Below, piece after piece: positions 8,153-16,170 of a stretch of DNA of 64,000 bases. Origin of the DNA: Phycisphaerales bacterium. GTDB taxonomy: Bacteria > Planctomycetota > Phycisphaerae > UBA1845. A program made the position numbers and the translations under genes. The stretch spans positions 1 through 64,000 of the forward strand of contig JADZBE010000014.1 of NCBI GenBank assembly GCA_020852275.1. Reading direction: 5' to 3'. Positions within the stretch are counted from its first letter, which is position 1, and every line of letters begins with the position of its first letter. Under the pieces are notes generated by a model. That model was not told where the DNA came from. It saw nothing but the letters and a program-made list of their open reading frames with translations, and made no database searches.

Positions 8153-9372
8153 GGCGCGGGAGGCTCCTGCGTGCCGGGTGAACGGCCCGGCGTATGCGTG
8201 TCGCCCGCTTCGCCCGGGGGATTGTCACCGGCTTCGTCCGGCGGCGGAGACGCGCCCGCTGCATCGTCCTGCGGGCGCATGAACCTCGGCAGATAGAAGG
8301 GGCTGCCCTCGGAAATGTGCTGGATCATCCGCACGACGATCGAGCCGGTCAGGTCGGCGGTGCGTTTCTCCGAGTACCCCAGTGATTTGAAGTCAACCAG
8401 ACCCGACGGCGCGTGGCAGTCGCTGCACTGCAGCGTTTGGGGTCTGCGCAGGGGATGAATCTCCGCCAGCAGCGCCGCCCTGGCGGCCTCATCGAGCCTG
8501 TCCCGTTCCGCGACAAATCGCCGCACCTGTGATTCCACACCGGGGTGGGCCAGCACCGGCGACCTGGACGCGCCGTCCACCAGCGCCAGCTTGGCGCCGT
8601 ACTCGCCGCGGAAGAAATGCGGAACGACTTCCAGCGCCGTGTGGATCATGCCCGTGTACTCGTCGCTGCCCGACGTCGTGCCCGCAAGATGGTCGGCCAG
8701 CGTGCTGAGAATCTTCCCATTCTGCGCCGCCGCGTCGGCCTCGCGCAGCAGATCAATCAGCCGCAGGCGGTCGGTTTCCGCGTCGCGGGCCGTGTGCTTC
8801 GGGGCGGTCATGTCCAGCAGCAGCGCATGCGCCGCCAGCACGCTCGGCGCGCCCCGTGCCGCCCCGGTGGCGGGATCATACCACATGACGTCCAGCGGGC
8901 GACTCTCGCTTTGGAGGTGGCAGACGCCGCAGTGAATGCTGGTGGCGTGCATGTTCAGGAACGCCCGCGTCTCCTTTCGGCCGGCGTGGGGCAGGGCGGG
9001 GTGGCAGCCGCTGGTGGTGCAGTTGTTGGCGCGGTCCGGCTGGATCCAGGTGTCGAGGCGATGGTAGTGCGCCAGCGGCGCGCGGGCGTGCTCGACCGTC
9101 TCCAGACCCGCCCAGGCGCGGCGATCGGTCTCCAGCGTCGTCGTATCCAGCCGGCGGGGCCATTGCGTCACCTGTGCCGGCGGCGGCGCCGACACCATCA
9201 GCGAGACGGCAAGGTAGCGAAACGCCCGGTATGACGTGTAACCGATGAGGGCGATCAGGGCGACGGCGTAACAGCGCAGCGTGAGCCATCGCGCCGTGCG
9301 CCCCGCCCAGGCAAGTAATCGCGCCGCGCGGCCACGTGTTGCACCGCCGCTTGTCGTTGGAGTCGTTGTCAT
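8149..9372 (-). CDS. membrane-anchored multiheme cytochrome c (three heme motifs)
   Basis: A 407-residue protein with one N-terminal transmembrane anchor (about residues 32-60, CYAVALIALIGYTSY region) and a periplasmic domain. Heme-type motifs are CTTSGCH (118-124, a CX4CH form), CGVCH (148-152) and CSDCH near residue 335. The C-terminus is Pro/Gly-rich. Start ATG 9372 overlaps the stop of the upstream cytochrome b fusion (ATGA), and its own stop overlaps the start of the 20-heme gene in the same way, so the three are made from one message. The topology suits an intermediate that passes electrons from the membrane cytochrome b to the soluble multiheme partner. A longer reading frame continues upstream but is only the shadow of the neighbour. 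Confidence 0.8.
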   Translation of the reverse strand: MTTTPTTSGGATRGRAARLLAWAGRTARWLTLRCYAVALIALIGYTSYRAFRYLAVSLMVSAPPPAQVTQWPRRLDTTTLETDRRAWAGLETVEHARAPLAHYHRLDTWIQPDRANNCTTSGCHPALPHAGRKETRAFLNMHATSIHCGVCHLQSESRPLDVMWYDPATGAARGAPSVLAAHALLLDMTAPKHTARDAETDRLRLIDLLREADAAAQNGKILSTLADHLAGTTSGSDEYTGMIHTALEVVPHFFRGEYGAKLALVDGASRSPVLAHPGVESQVRRFVAERDRLDEAARAALLAEIHPLRRPQTLQCSDCHAPSGLVDFKSLGYSEKRTADLTGSIVVRMIQHISEGSPFYLPRFMRPQDDAAGASPPPDEAGDNPPGEAGDTHTPGRSPGTQEPPAP

Positions 9373-11327
9373 GCGCCGCCTCCCGCGTGATGCGTGGCAA
9401 GTCCGAGGTCGCGGGCGGCGTCCTCCACGAACTCCGCGTGCCCTTCGACCAGTTCGCCGATCGGCGTCGTTCCGGTCAGCGTGGCGGGCGACAGCGGGAA
9501 GACGTGCGGCGAGAGCATGACGTTGTACGTGTGCAGGATGCCGACGTGAATGAGCGCGAGGAAGGCCTCGTACGTGTGCGCGATGCCCGCCAGGTTGAGA
9601 ATTCTCCCGGACAGCACGTGCGACGCCAGTTGCTCGCCCCACAGCAGCACGCCGGTGACGCCGAGGATCATCGTGCCCCAGAAGACGCCGATGTACTCGA
9701 ACTTCTCCTTCAGCGCGAAGCGCCCGAACTTGGGCCGGTCGGGACGCAGAAAGCAGAGATATTGCAGCAGGTGCAGCGTCTTGCGCGCGTCGTCGAGGGT
9801 CATCCACATCGGCAGGGCGATGAACGTCCGCAGGAATCCGCGCGGCGTCACGCCCGATGAAGCGGATCGAGAACGGACCCACACGAGCGCAAGGGTGTAG
9901 CCCATGTGTCCGAGGAAGCCGACGACCAGCAGGATGCCGCAGACGTGGTGAATCAGCCGCGCGGCGCCGAGTCCGCCGAAGCCCGCGATCAGCCACGCCG
10001 CCCACGGCTCCGCGGCGAACTTCATCGGAAAGCCGGTCAACACCAGCAGCACGAACAACGCCGCGAGCGTCCAATGCTGGATCCGCTGCGACACGCTGAA
10101 GCGGACCAGCCGCCTGCGACCTTTCGAGCCGTCCATGAGCTGGACCGCCAGCTCGCGCACCTGCTCGTCGCGCGGCGACTCGCGCCCCACCGCCAGTTGC
10201 AACAGCTCCAGAAGCGACAACACCATCGACGGACCGAACGTCATCACCGTCAGAATGATGAACGCGGCCGCGAGAAGGTACTCCAGCGATCCGTGCGCCG
10301 TCGGCAGGTCGAGGTGCACGCCCATGTCGCCGATGCTCGGGGACGCGCCCGGGTGACATTCAACGGTGCCGCAAGTGGAAGCGATGCGGCTTTCGTTCGC
10401 CGGCGACTGCGGCGCCGTATGCGGCACGATCGCATGGACGCTTCCGCCGCGCGTCGCATGACAGGACAGGCAGGACGCCGTCGATTCGTCGCCGAGGAGG
10501 GCGGCTTTGCCGTGGAAGGTGCGCATGTAGCTGGCGACGGTGTCGGTCAGGCCGAGCGTTTCCAAGACCTTGGCGTCGCTGTGGCAGACGGAGCAGACCT
10601 GCGCGACTTCAAGCGTCGGGCGCGCCGGCTGAAGCCGCGCGGAGACGTGGCGCAGGGCGTAGGCGATGTTCACGTCGAGGGGCTGCTCGTGGCAGGCGCG
10701 GCAGCGGTGCATGGCCTGGTCGCCGAACAGGGCGAGCTGTGGAAGAGTCTTGCCCGCGTCGCGAAAGACCGGCTCGTCGTGGCAGTAGAGGCAGGCGGAT
10801 TGGTCCTTCTCCAGAAGCGCGCCGCTGGTGAACGTCAGCGCCGTGAGGTCCTCCGGGCGGTGGACGCTGCCAGCGAGCGCGTCGCCGATCCCCGCGTGCG
10901 TGAAGCGCTGCACGCTGCCGCCGGGGTTGGCGAGATGGCAGGCGCGCGTGCAATCCACCCGCGCCACGGGGCCGTGTGGCACGACGCCCACGCCGTCCCC
11001 CACGTGACAATCCGTGCAGGCCAGGCGCCCGTGCGGACCGGCCAGCGAATGCGAATAATCGGGATCGACGAAGAAAACGTGCAGGCGATCCAGCTCGCGA
11101 TCGTAGCGCGACAGGCCTCGAAACTGGTGACAGAGCAGGCAGTTCTCCGGATCGGGCGATTGCGCGCTGACCGTGGGCGCGATGCCGATCAACACCGCGC
11201 CGAGCAGCAGCGCCGCCCTCCGCAAGCTTGCGCGGCGTGAGCCTGCTGCCTCCGCACCGCATGCGCAACACCGGCCGGCCGGTGCCCGCGTATCACCAAC
11301 TATCCCGCGTTCCCATGCCACGTCCAT
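9369..11327 (-). CDS. multiheme cytochrome c fused to a membrane cytochrome b
   Basis: A 652-residue protein with a signal sequence (about 36-55, ending TVSAQ) and a periplasmic heme domain. The heme domain has six CXXCH motifs (CLLCH, CTDCH, CLYCH, CRACH, CSVCH, CLSCH) plus two expanded ones, CTRACH (CX3CH) and CGTVECH (CX4CH). The C-terminal half (from about residue 350) is a multi-helix b-type cytochrome with membrane His residues (RIQHWTLA, RLIHHVCGILLV, GHMGY, GIAHTYEAFLALIHVGILHTYNV), like NarI/FdhG/b561-type quinol oxidases. The likely role is quinol oxidation coupled to periplasmic heme reduction. This is the first cytochrome gene of the operon; GGGGGA precedes the ATG. Confidence 0.82.
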   Translation of the reverse strand: MDVAWERGIVGDTRAPAGRCCACGAEAAGSRRASLRRAALLLGAVLIGIAPTVSAQSPDPENCLLCHQFRGLSRYDRELDRLHVFFVDPDYSHSLAGPHGRLACTDCHVGDGVGVVPHGPVARVDCTRACHLANPGGSVQRFTHAGIGDALAGSVHRPEDLTALTFTSGALLEKDQSACLYCHDEPVFRDAGKTLPQLALFGDQAMHRCRACHEQPLDVNIAYALRHVSARLQPARPTLEVAQVCSVCHSDAKVLETLGLTDTVASYMRTFHGKAALLGDESTASCLSCHATRGGSVHAIVPHTAPQSPANESRIASTCGTVECHPGASPSIGDMGVHLDLPTAHGSLEYLLAAAFIILTVMTFGPSMVLSLLELLQLAVGRESPRDEQVRELAVQLMDGSKGRRRLVRFSVSQRIQHWTLAALFVLLVLTGFPMKFAAEPWAAWLIAGFGGLGAARLIHHVCGILLVVGFLGHMGYTLALVWVRSRSASSGVTPRGFLRTFIALPMWMTLDDARKTLHLLQYLCFLRPDRPKFGRFALKEKFEYIGVFWGTMILGVTGVLLWGEQLASHVLSGRILNLAGIAHTYEAFLALIHVGILHTYNVMLSPHVFPLSPATLTGTTPIGELVEGHAEFVEDAARDLGLATHHAGGGA

Positions 11328-11375
11328 TCCCCCGAAGTCCGAGCCGCCGTGCGCGGCGCGGGCCGGACGTTGCCA

Positions 11376-12161
11376 TCACATCGACCCCGTGCGCCCGCCG
11401 TCGATCGTCAGGTTGATCCCGGTCACGTAGCTCGCCTCGGCGGACGCGAGGAACGCCACGCCCGCCGCGATCTCACGCGGGGAGCCGAACCTGGCCATGG
11501 GCGTCCGAGCTTTCATGCCCGCCATGATTTGCTCCGTGGAGGTGCCCTCGTGCCTGGCGCGGGCATCGATCAGCCAACCCAGACGCGCCGTCTCCGTGTA
11601 CCCCGGCAGCACGTTGTTGACCGTGATTCCCAGCGGCGCGACTTCCATCGCCCACGTCTTCGCCCAGTTGGCCACGGCGTTGCGGATCGTGTTGGACACG
11701 CCGAGTCCGGCGATCGGCTCCTTCACCGAGGTGGAGATGATGTTGATGATGCGCCCGTAGCCGCGCTCCTTCATGCCCGGCAGCAGCGCCTGCGCGAGAA
11801 GCTGGTTGCAGAGAACGTGCCGGGTGAAGGCGTCCAGAAACGCCTGCGGCTGCGCCTGGGTGATCGGTCCGTGCGGAGGTCCGCCCGTGTTGTTGACGAG
11901 AATCTCGATCGGCCCGTGCGCCGCGACATGCGCGACGACACGATCGCGCACCGAGGTCGGCTCATCAAAGTTCGCAACGACGCAGGCGTGCCGCTGGTCG
12001 CGCGGGCGCGCCAGTTCCGCCATCACGCGCCGCAGGGCACTCTCATCGCGCGCCGCCAGCACCACCGTCGCGCCCTGCTCGGCCAGCACCTCCGCGCACG
12101 CCCGGCCGATGCCCTGTGTGCTCCCGCAGACCAGCGCTGTCTTGTCGTGGAGATCAATCAT
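11376..12161 (-). CDS. short-chain dehydrogenase/reductase family protein (atypical active site)
   Basis: A 261-residue Rossmann protein of normal SDR length. It has a cofactor loop GSTQGIG (13-19), the NNTGG motif (90-94), the IISTS strand end with the active-site Ser (about 143-145) and the C-terminal SYVTGINLTIDGG signature. The usual catalytic YxxxK after the Ser is not present: the equivalent stretch reads GVSNTIRNAVANWAK (about 154-168), with Ser/Asn where Tyr is expected and Arg in place of Lys. A divergent SDR subgroup with this substitution exists, so activity may be altered rather than lost. The gene ends 48 bp before the cytochrome b fusion on the same strand; co-transcription is possible but a functional link is unproven. 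Confidence 0.82.
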   Translation of the reverse strand: MIDLHDKTALVCGSTQGIGRACAEVLAEQGATVVLAARDESALRRVMAELARPRDQRHACVVANFDEPTSVRDRVVAHVAAHGPIEILVNNTGGPPHGPITQAQPQAFLDAFTRHVLCNQLLAQALLPGMKERGYGRIINIISTSVKEPIAGLGVSNTIRNAVANWAKTWAMEVAPLGITVNNVLPGYTETARLGWLIDARARHEGTSTEQIMAGMKARTPMARFGSPREIAAGVAFLASAEASYVTGINLTIDGGRTGSM

Positions 12162-12247
12162 GGCAGTGGGATAACGCAGCGTTCCGGCATCGGCAAGCTC
12201 GTAGCGACCTCAAACTCGCATGGGTCAACCGACAAGACTGCGATCTT

Positions 12248-12380
12248 CAACCGAGCCGCGCGCACCCGGAAGCGGTTCCGAACGCACAACCGAGCTGCGC
12301 CCGTTCAGAGCCGCGCCCTTAAGGAAGCGAATTCTGACGCCCGGAAGCGGAAACGATCCCTTACGGTCGCGGCTCGGACA
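12248..12380. repeat. cluster of GCCGCG-family palindromic repeats
   Basis: The 422-bp gap between the SDR and the enolase-superfamily gene holds no convincing gene. It contains several copies of the dispersed element: CCGAGCCGCGCACCCGGAAG at about 12251-12270, GAGCCGCGCCCTTAAGGAAG at about 12308, and the reverse orientation CCCTTACGGTCGCGGCTCGG ending near 12378. Opposed copies could form a large hairpin. Short open frames through this stretch are repeat-derived. Confidence 0.65.
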
Positions 12381-12583
12381 AGATGCAAATCCCAACGAGG
12401 CACTAGATCCGACCGCTTCCTGATGAACGCGGCGCAGTAAGACCCCACCTTCACGGTCGCGGAACCGACCCCCCACTTTCGACTCGTGCCCCTCCCTGCT
12501 TGCAAGCTGCGTGCCACCACAGGTCGATCCCGCCATGGCCGTCGTGACATTTCAACTTCTTCCCCGGCAACCTGGCCGCGCGA

Positions 12584-13978
12584 TCAACCCAGGTGAAGCT
12601 CAATCGGCGGCGGATCCGACAGCATGGCCAGCGTACGCTCGTCCACGCCGGCGCCCCAGCCGAAGCCCGTCACCGCGGGGGGCTTCCCCGCGTAGCCGAA
12701 CTTCAGCGAACGCCGCGTGACGTCCTTCGTCAGCAGCCGCGTCCCGAAGCACCCCTCGGCCCACTCGACGTGAGGACAGACCTCCAAGAAACGAAGCCCC
12801 GCGCCGGAGAGGATGCTCGTCTCGCCCACCATGCAGCCGAGTTGAATCCGGGCGCCGCCGCGCCACGCCAGCGACGCCAGCCGCAGCGACGCCAGCATCC
12901 CTCCGCACTTGCTGAGCCGGATGTTGAACACGTCGGCCACGCCCAGCTCCATCAGCCGCTGCGCGTCCTGCTGCGTGACCAGCGACTCGTCATGAATCAG
13001 CGGCCATCCGATCTCGCCGCGCAGCGCCGGCAAATCCGCCTCGCCTCCGCGCGGCAGCGGCTGCTCGATGCCGGCCAGCGCGAGGACGTTGGCTCCCGTA
13101 GAGCCGCGCCCGCTTTCAGAGCCGCGCCCGTCAGGAAGCGCATTCTTCACCTCGCCCGCGGTCGCGAAATCCTTCCAGCGCACCAACCGCTCCCGCGCCT
13201 GCGTCGGCGTCCACGCTCCGTTGGCGTCGAGCCGCAACGTCGCGCGCCCTCGCGCGATCGCTCGACCGATCTTTCGCAGCACCGCCCGCAGCCTCTCCTC
13301 ATCCCCGTCGTCGCCAACCTTGAGCTTGAAGTCGCGCAGCCCGCCGAGGCGCATGAGCCGCAGTTGCCGCAGCGTCCGCCCCAAATCGCCGGAAGCAAGC
13401 ACGCCGCTGAAGCGCGGATGTGCGGCGCGGGAAGATGAACCGGATGCGGCGCGCTTGCCGGCGCGACCGGAGGCGCCCGCCGGTCCTGCGAACGTCAGTC
13501 CCATCCAGCCCGCCACTTCAGCCATGCTCCGGCGAAAGTGCCGCAGCGACGCATCGAGCAGCGCCAGCTCCACCCCCGCCCGCGCGGAAGGGAAGCCGGC
13601 GCCTGCGCTCAAGTCGCTCGGGCTCGTTTCACCCAGTAGCGCCGCCCCAACCCGCTCCGCGGAGTCCCTCCCCCACGGCAACGCCTCCAGCGCCTCCAGC
13701 GCCGCGCTGAGCGAATCCGCATGAAAGGCCATCACCGCGTCGAGGAGCGGACCCTGCATCGCGCGCAGCGCCGACTCGCGGTCCTCGCCTGTCACGTAAG
13801 GGCGCGGCAGCGTCTCGCCATACCCCACGCCTCCGCCGGCCAGCTCGACTTTCACCACGATCGGATCGGCGAAGGACCGCGTCGCCCGCGCGTGCTCCAC
13901 CGCGCCGCGCAGCGGAATCCGCAGCGGATACAGCGTCATCCGTCGAACAATGGCCGGCGCGGGCAAGTGACTCCTCAC
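12584..13978 (-). CDS. enolase-superfamily enzyme (mandelate racemase/muconate-lactonizing type)
   Basis: Predicted Mg2+-dependent racemase, epimerase or cycloisomerase acting through an enolate intermediate. The barrel carries the expected residues in order: acid/base lysines in FKLKVG, metal ligands in LRLDANGAW, GIEQPL and IHDESL, the second lysine in IRLSKCGG, and a C-terminal GCMVGETSILSGAG strand. This pattern fits the MLE/dipeptide-epimerase branch. At 464 residues it is about 100 longer than usual because of inserts, one being residues about 279-294 (ALPDGRGSESGRGS), translated from two tandem copies of a dispersed repeat. The start is uncertain: GTG 13978 is listed; TTG 13966 (after GAGGAG) or ATG 13939 are alternatives. 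Substrate unknown. Confidence 0.75.
   Translation of the reverse strand: MRSHLPAPAIVRRMTLYPLRIPLRGAVEHARATRSFADPIVVKVELAGGGVGYGETLPRPYVTGEDRESALRAMQGPLLDAVMAFHADSLSAALEALEALPWGRDSAERVGAALLGETSPSDLSAGAGFPSARAGVELALLDASLRHFRRSMAEVAGWMGLTFAGPAGASGRAGKRAASGSSSRAAHPRFSGVLASGDLGRTLRQLRLMRLGGLRDFKLKVGDDGDEERLRAVLRKIGRAIARGRATLRLDANGAWTPTQARERLVRWKDFATAGEVKNALPDGRGSESGRGSTGANVLALAGIEQPLPRGGEADLPALRGEIGWPLIHDESLVTQQDAQRLMELGVADVFNIRLSKCGGMLASLRLASLAWRGGARIQLGCMVGETSILSGAGLRFLEVCPHVEWAEGCFGTRLLTKDVTRRSLKFGYAGKPPAVTGFGWGAGVDERTLAMLSDPPPIELHLG
13100..13142. repeat. two tandem GCCGCG-family repeats inside a reading frame
   Basis: Two copies, GAGCCGCGCCCGCTTTCA and GAGCCGCGCCCGTCAGGAAG, lie end to end within the enolase-superfamily gene. 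Read on the coding strand they keep the frame and add a Gly/Ser/Arg-rich peptide between the metal-ligand Asp strand and the GIEQPL strand, probably a surface loop of the barrel. Confidence 0.75.
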
Positions 13979-14191
13979 TGCGTTTCGAGAATGGAAGCCT
14001 CATCGTTGTGCCGCGAACCTCTTCCGCAGCCTTGCGGAGTATTCCCAGCCTTTGCTTCCGGGTCCAGTCGGCAGGGGTCGATGCGGATCCTTGATCCGCG
14101 CTCCGGGATAGTCCAAGCCGCCGGCCTGCGGTAAGCTCAAGCGGACGCGAATACACAAGGACAGGGCACGATCACACGAGGAGGTTTCGCC

Positions 14192-15229
14192 ATGCCGCGT
14201 CCCGTTACGCTGTTCACCGGTCAGTGGGCCGATCTGCCGTTTGAGGTCATGTGCGAAAAAGCCGCCGCCTTCGGCTACGACGGCATCGAGCTGGCCTGCT
14301 GGGGCGATCACTTCGACGTCGCTTCCGCCAAGGACAGCGACGACTACTGCAAGAAGCACTGGGCGACCCTCACGCGGCACAAGCTCGGCTGCTACGCCGT
14401 CAGCTCGCACCTCGTCGGGCAGGCCATCTGCGACCGCATCGACGAGCGGCACAAGGGCATTTTGCCGCCGCACGTCTGGGGCGACGGCAATCCGGAAGGC
14501 GTCAGGACGCGCGCCGCGGCGGAGATGATGGACACCGCCCGCGCCGCCAGGCGGTTCTTCAACCTGGCGCCGCAGTCCGTGCGCCAAGGACTGAAGCGCG
14601 TGGTCGTCAACGGTTTCACGGGCAGCAGCATCTGGCCGCTCGTGTACTCCTTCCCGCCGAACCTGCCGAAGCAGATTGACGACGGTTACGCCGACTTCGC
14701 CCGGCGCTGGCGACCGATTCTCGACGCCTTCGACCAGTGCGATGTGCATTTCGCGCTGGAGGTACATCCGACGGAGATCGCTTTCGACCTCGTGTCCGCC
14801 GAGCGGGCGCTGCAGGCCGTGGGGAATCACCCGCGCTTCGGATTCAACTACGACCCCTCGCACTTCGGCTATCAGGGCGTGGATTACGTCGCGTTCATCC
14901 GCCGCTTCGGCCCGCGCCTCTTCCACATGCACGTGAAAGATGTCTGGTGGTCGCCGACGCCCACGCCGATTGGCGTCTTCGGCGGGCACGCGGACTTCGG
15001 GCACGCGGACCGATACTGGGACTTCCGCTCGCCGGGGCGCGGGCGCATCGACTTCGAGGCCATCATCCGCGCGCTCAACGCGGTCGGGTATGACGGTCCG
15101 CTCTCCGTGGAGTGGGAGGATGGCGCGATGGACCGCGAGCACGGCGCGCGCGAGGCCTGCGCGTTCGTGCGCCGGCTGCAGTTCGCCCCGTCGGCGGCAG
15201 CGTTCGACGCGGCGTTTGCGCGCGAGTAG
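14192..15229 (+). CDS. sugar phosphate isomerase/epimerase family protein (TIM barrel)
   Basis: A 345-residue cytoplasmic protein of the xylose-isomerase-like TIM barrel (AP_endonuc_2) superfamily. Family features include the start [29 protein letters not shown], the metal-ligand strands [12 protein letters not shown] and [22 protein letters not shown], and the C-terminal [13 protein letters not shown]; these hold the Glu/Asp/His ligands for a divalent metal. A clear AGGAGG eight bases upstream sets the start. It is divergent from the enolase-superfamily gene. Related proteins isomerise or epimerise keto-sugars or inositol derivatives; the actual substrate cannot be deduced. No signal peptide. 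Confidence 0.85.
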   Translation: MPRPVTLFTGQWADLPFEVMCEKAAAFGYDGIELACWGDHFDVASAKDSDDYCKKHWATLTRHKLGCYAVSSHLVGQAICDRIDERHKGILPPHVWGDGNPEGVRTRAAAEMMDTARAARRFFNLAPQSVRQGLKRVVVNGFTGSSIWPLVYSFPPNLPKQIDDGYADFARRWRPILDAFDQCDVHFALEVHPTEIAFDLVSAERALQAVGNHPRFGFNYDPSHFGYQGVDYVAFIRRFGPRLFHMHVKDVWWSPTPTPIGVFGGHADFGHADRYWDFRSPGRGRIDFEAIIRALNAVGYDGPLSVEWEDGAMDREHGAREACAFVRRLQFAPSAAAFDAAFARE

Positions 15230-15320
15230 GTTCCGCCGGAAGTTCGGCGCGCCAGGTGCGTCCCTCCCAAACGTCAGAGCAGTCACGAAGGCGCAGCGGA
15301 TGCCGGCCTGACGCACGTTT

Positions 15321-15953
15321 TCAGACCGTTTCCAATTCGAGGACGTACTTCTCCTCAACGACATTCACGCCCCACATGCGTCCGGGTCTCTCTTCGGCTT
15401 TCGCAAAGCCAAAGGTGCGGTAAAGCTGAGCCGCGGCGGTCAGGGCGCTGACCGTCCAGAGGTGGATCGCCGGGTAGCCGCTGAGGCGGGCGAATTCGAC
15501 GGCCTCCGTCAGCAGCCGCCGCCCCAGGCCCGCGCCGCGCGCCGACGGGTGAACGAGAAACCACCGCAGTTGCGCAACCTCATCCGCCGCTTCCTCGCGC
15601 GTCACCGCGGGACGACGGCGGAGGCTGTCCGCAGCACCGGGCTTCACGGCGGCTCGCTCAGCGCCATGTGCACGCGGAGGCGCGGAATGCCCCAGTCCCA
15701 TGTGATCGCGGACGCCGCCTGAACCCGCGCCCACAATGGCAATGCACCCCACAGGCTCCTCCCCGCGCTCGGCGACCCACAGCCGATCGCGCGGCGAAGC
15801 CCGCTTGACAAACTCCGCCATCGGCCCGGCCACGTAGGCCTCGAAGCTCGGATCGAAGCCGTATTCGCTCGCGTAGAGCGTGCCATGAAGTCGGACGACC
15901 GAGCCAAGGTCGCCGGGGCGCAGGTCATGGCGGACGGTGATGGGTGACGTCAT
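15321..15953 (-). CDS. GNAT-family N-acetyltransferase
   Basis: Acetyl-CoA-dependent acetyltransferase of 210 residues. The acetyl-CoA loop is HPSARGAGLGRRLL, followed by AVEFARLSGYPAIHLWTVSALTAAAQLYRTFGF, the usual C-terminal half of the fold. The N-terminal half (ITVRHDLRPGDLGSVVRLHGTLY) also fits. Between the strand VGCIAIVGAG and the strand EVAQLRWFLV there is an insert of about 45 residues rich in Arg, Ala and Pro that is not part of the standard fold. AAGGGA eight bases before the ATG supports the start. The acceptor (amino acid, peptide, protein or antibiotic) is unknown. Confidence 0.85.
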   Translation of the reverse strand: MTSPITVRHDLRPGDLGSVVRLHGTLYASEYGFDPSFEAYVAGPMAEFVKRASPRDRLWVAERGEEPVGCIAIVGAGSGGVRDHMGLGHSAPPRAHGAERAAVKPGAADSLRRRPAVTREEAADEVAQLRWFLVHPSARGAGLGRRLLTEAVEFARLSGYPAIHLWTVSALTAAAQLYRTFGFAKAEERPGRMWGVNVVEEKYVLELETV

Positions 15954-16010
15954 CAGGGGGTTCCCTTGCAGGTTGTCAATCGCCTCAGAAGGATCGCATG
16001 ATCCGCCGGC

Positions 16011-16081
16011 AGAGCCGCGCCCGTCAGGAAGCGGTTCTTGGGCTTGCCAGGCATGACCGCTCCTTGACGGTCACGGCTCGG
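16011..16081. repeat. GCCGCG-family palindromic repeat pair
   Basis: A right-facing copy, GAGCCGCGCCCGTCAGGAAG (from about 16011), faces an inverted copy, CCGCTCCTTGACGGTCACGG, ending in CTCGG at 16081. The pair can fold into one imperfect stem of about 25 bp. It lies between the 5' end of the acetyltransferase gene and the 3' end of prpB. No gene lies between 15954 and 16170. Confidence 0.75.
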
Positions 16082-16170
16082 ATACGTGGCGGCAGCAACG
16101 GGACATTACCTGTGCGATTCTGAAACGCTCGTGCGTCTGCCCGCAGGCTCGAAGTCATTCGTCAGACGTG

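Noticed and set aside
9373-10359. N-terminal extension of the triheme protein frame
   Set aside because: It overlaps the cytochrome b fusion in another frame and lacks motifs; the ATG at 9372 with its ATGA overlap is a better start.
12225-12550. Two overlapping minus-strand ORFs of about 80-100 residues
   Set aside because: They translate the GCCGCG-family repeats and have low-complexity Arg/Gly-rich sequence with no ribosome binding site.
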